From assembly GCF_013282215.1 (NCBI RefSeq), contig NZ_CP048103.1, positions 2,728,001 to 2,792,000 of the forward strand: a stretch of 64,000 nt of DNA, in the 5' to 3' direction. The DNA is from Kroppenstedtia eburnea (GTDB lineage: Bacteria > Bacillota > Bacilli > Thermoactinomycetales > DSM-45169). Position numbers and translations under genes: made by a program. Positions 63,317-64,000 of this stretch are shown here, one piece after another; positions within the stretch are counted from its first letter, which is position 1; each line of letters opens with the position of its first letter. The notes beneath the pieces were generated by a model. The model worked only from the letters and a program-made list of their open reading frames with translations, made no database searches and was not told where the DNA came from.

Positions 63317-63344
63317 TTGTGCCTTTCCAGCGCTGTGGTACAAT
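63317..63344 (+). promoter_or_regulatory. Promoter of mnmH
   Basis: TTGTGC (63317-63322), 16-base spacer, TACAAT (63339-63344), 75 bases upstream of the start codon. Confidence 0.65.
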
Positions 63345-63418
63345 AGGGATCATCCTGCATGAGAAGTTTAGGGGATTTTCACTTCCCACTTCTCAATTCC
63401 AGTATGGAGTGAAATGGC

Positions 63419-64000
63419 ATGAAAGATATCGAAATCGATGCCGCTGCCAAAGAACAAGGAATCTGCTGGATCGATGTCCGCTCCCCCGGAGAATTTGAGA
63501 CCGCCACCATTCCCGGAGCGGTCAATGTGCCTCTGTTTGATAACGAAGAGCGTGCCCGGATCGGGACCATATATAAACAGCGGGGAAAGAAAGAAGCCCT
63601 TCGGCTCGGGATGGAGATCGTCTCTCCCAAAATCCCCCGCCTGGTGGAATCGATGCAGGAGCAATCCCGGGGACGGACCCCGCTCCTTTTTTGCTGGCGC
63701 GGAGGGATGCGCAGCCGGTCCATGGCTGTCTTTCTCGATTTGGTGGAGACGCCTGTTCTCCGCCTGCAGGGCGGGTACCGGGCGTACCGGGAATATGTGG
63801 TCCAACGCTTGTCCAACTATCGCTTGAAGCCCCGTCTGATTGTCCTGCACGGGCTCACCGGTGTCGGAAAAACCGCCCTTCTCCACCGTTTGCGGAAGTC
63901 GGGCCTGCCTGTGCTGGATTTGGAGGGATTGGCAGGGCACCGCGGATCCGCCTTCGGAAATCTCGGGGAGATTCACCCACGGAACCAACGCATGTTCGAC
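63419..64000 (+). CDS. mnmH: tRNA 2-selenouridine/geranyl-2-thiouridine synthase, 3' end outside the window
   Basis: The first 194 residues of MnmH (SelU). Rhodanese domain: WIDVRSPGEFETATIPGAVNVPLFDNEERARIG and catalytic cysteine in LLFCWRGGMRSRS (about residue 92). A P-loop follows, VLHGLTGVGKTALLHRL (about 145-161). It converts 2-thiouridine at tRNA wobble position 34 to 2-selenouridine by way of a geranylated intermediate, using selenophosphate. ATG 63419 follows GGAGTG. No selD is in the window. Confidence 0.93.
   Translation, partial: MKDIEIDAAAKEQGICWIDVRSPGEFETATIPGAVNVPLFDNEERARIGTIYKQRGKKEALRLGMEIVSPKIPRLVESMQEQSRGRTPLLFCWRGGMRSRSMAVFLDLVETPVLRLQGGYRAYREYVVQRLSNYRLKPRLIVLHGLTGVGKTALLHRLRKSGLPVLDLEGLAGHRGSAFGNLGEIHPRNQRMFD

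Overview
The window looks like chromosomal DNA of a spore-forming Gram-positive bacterium. Its conserved blocks follow the Bacillus order: recD2 with yrrD and an AI-2E family transporter; iscS-cymR with divergent rarA; hisS-aspS behind a T-box with a 6S RNA next to it; rel-dtd; and addB-addA. The high GC content, many TTG/GTG starts with strong GGAGG sites, YheC/D-type and RecD2 proteins suggest a member of the Thermoactinomycetaceae (Kroppenstedtia/Desmospora-like). That placement is inference; there is no 16S rRNA here.

Layout. 1-4.2 kb: leftward housekeeping operon (AI-2E permease cut by the window edge, three small genes, recD2). 4.3-6.8 kb: rightward ArsR-like regulator, small protein, ClpP paralogue and an SDR-type dehydratase, under a promoter carrying two TTACGTAA palindromes. 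7.0-9.7 kb: TetR/SDR pair with matching operators, then an XRE regulator coupled to a variant peptide deformylase. 9.9-14 kb: iscS-cymR-yczE leftward and rarA rightward. 14-21 kb: Rpn-type nuclease, a low-GC orphan, a 5'-nucleotidase, 6S RNA, aspS, hisS and its T-box. 21-26.5 kb: DUF421/DUF4363 pair, then a radical-SAM aminomutase-like gene, an ATP-grasp ligase and an MFS exporter that look like a compact biosynthetic cluster. 26.9-33.4 kb: a LytS/LytT-type two-component system flanked by two DUF485 + sodium/solute symporter modules, the first symporter frameshifted. 33.7-48.4 kb: accessory region with a threonine-synthase-like enzyme, spore-coat ATP-grasp protein, GlpQ-like phosphodiesterase, three methyltransferase loci (one destroyed), antiporter, MarR/MFS pair, hemZ and a YjiH-like permease. 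48.4-62.8 kb: tkt, dtd, rel, PBP1A, addA, addB. 63.4 kb to the end: start of mnmH.

Two families of short non-coding mobile-like repeats are scattered between genes. Family 1 has seven copies plus a remnant. It is built on a 17-bp inverted repeat, and some copies carry a tandemly amplified 55-bp unit. Family 2 has two copies of about 255 bp; one shows a probable 5-bp target duplication and the other splits a methyltransferase gene.

The observations most worth following are the aminomutase/ATP-grasp/exporter cluster, the repeat family with its variable unit number, and two genes (rarA, hemZ) in which a stable hairpin separates the Shine-Dalgarno sequence from the start codon.
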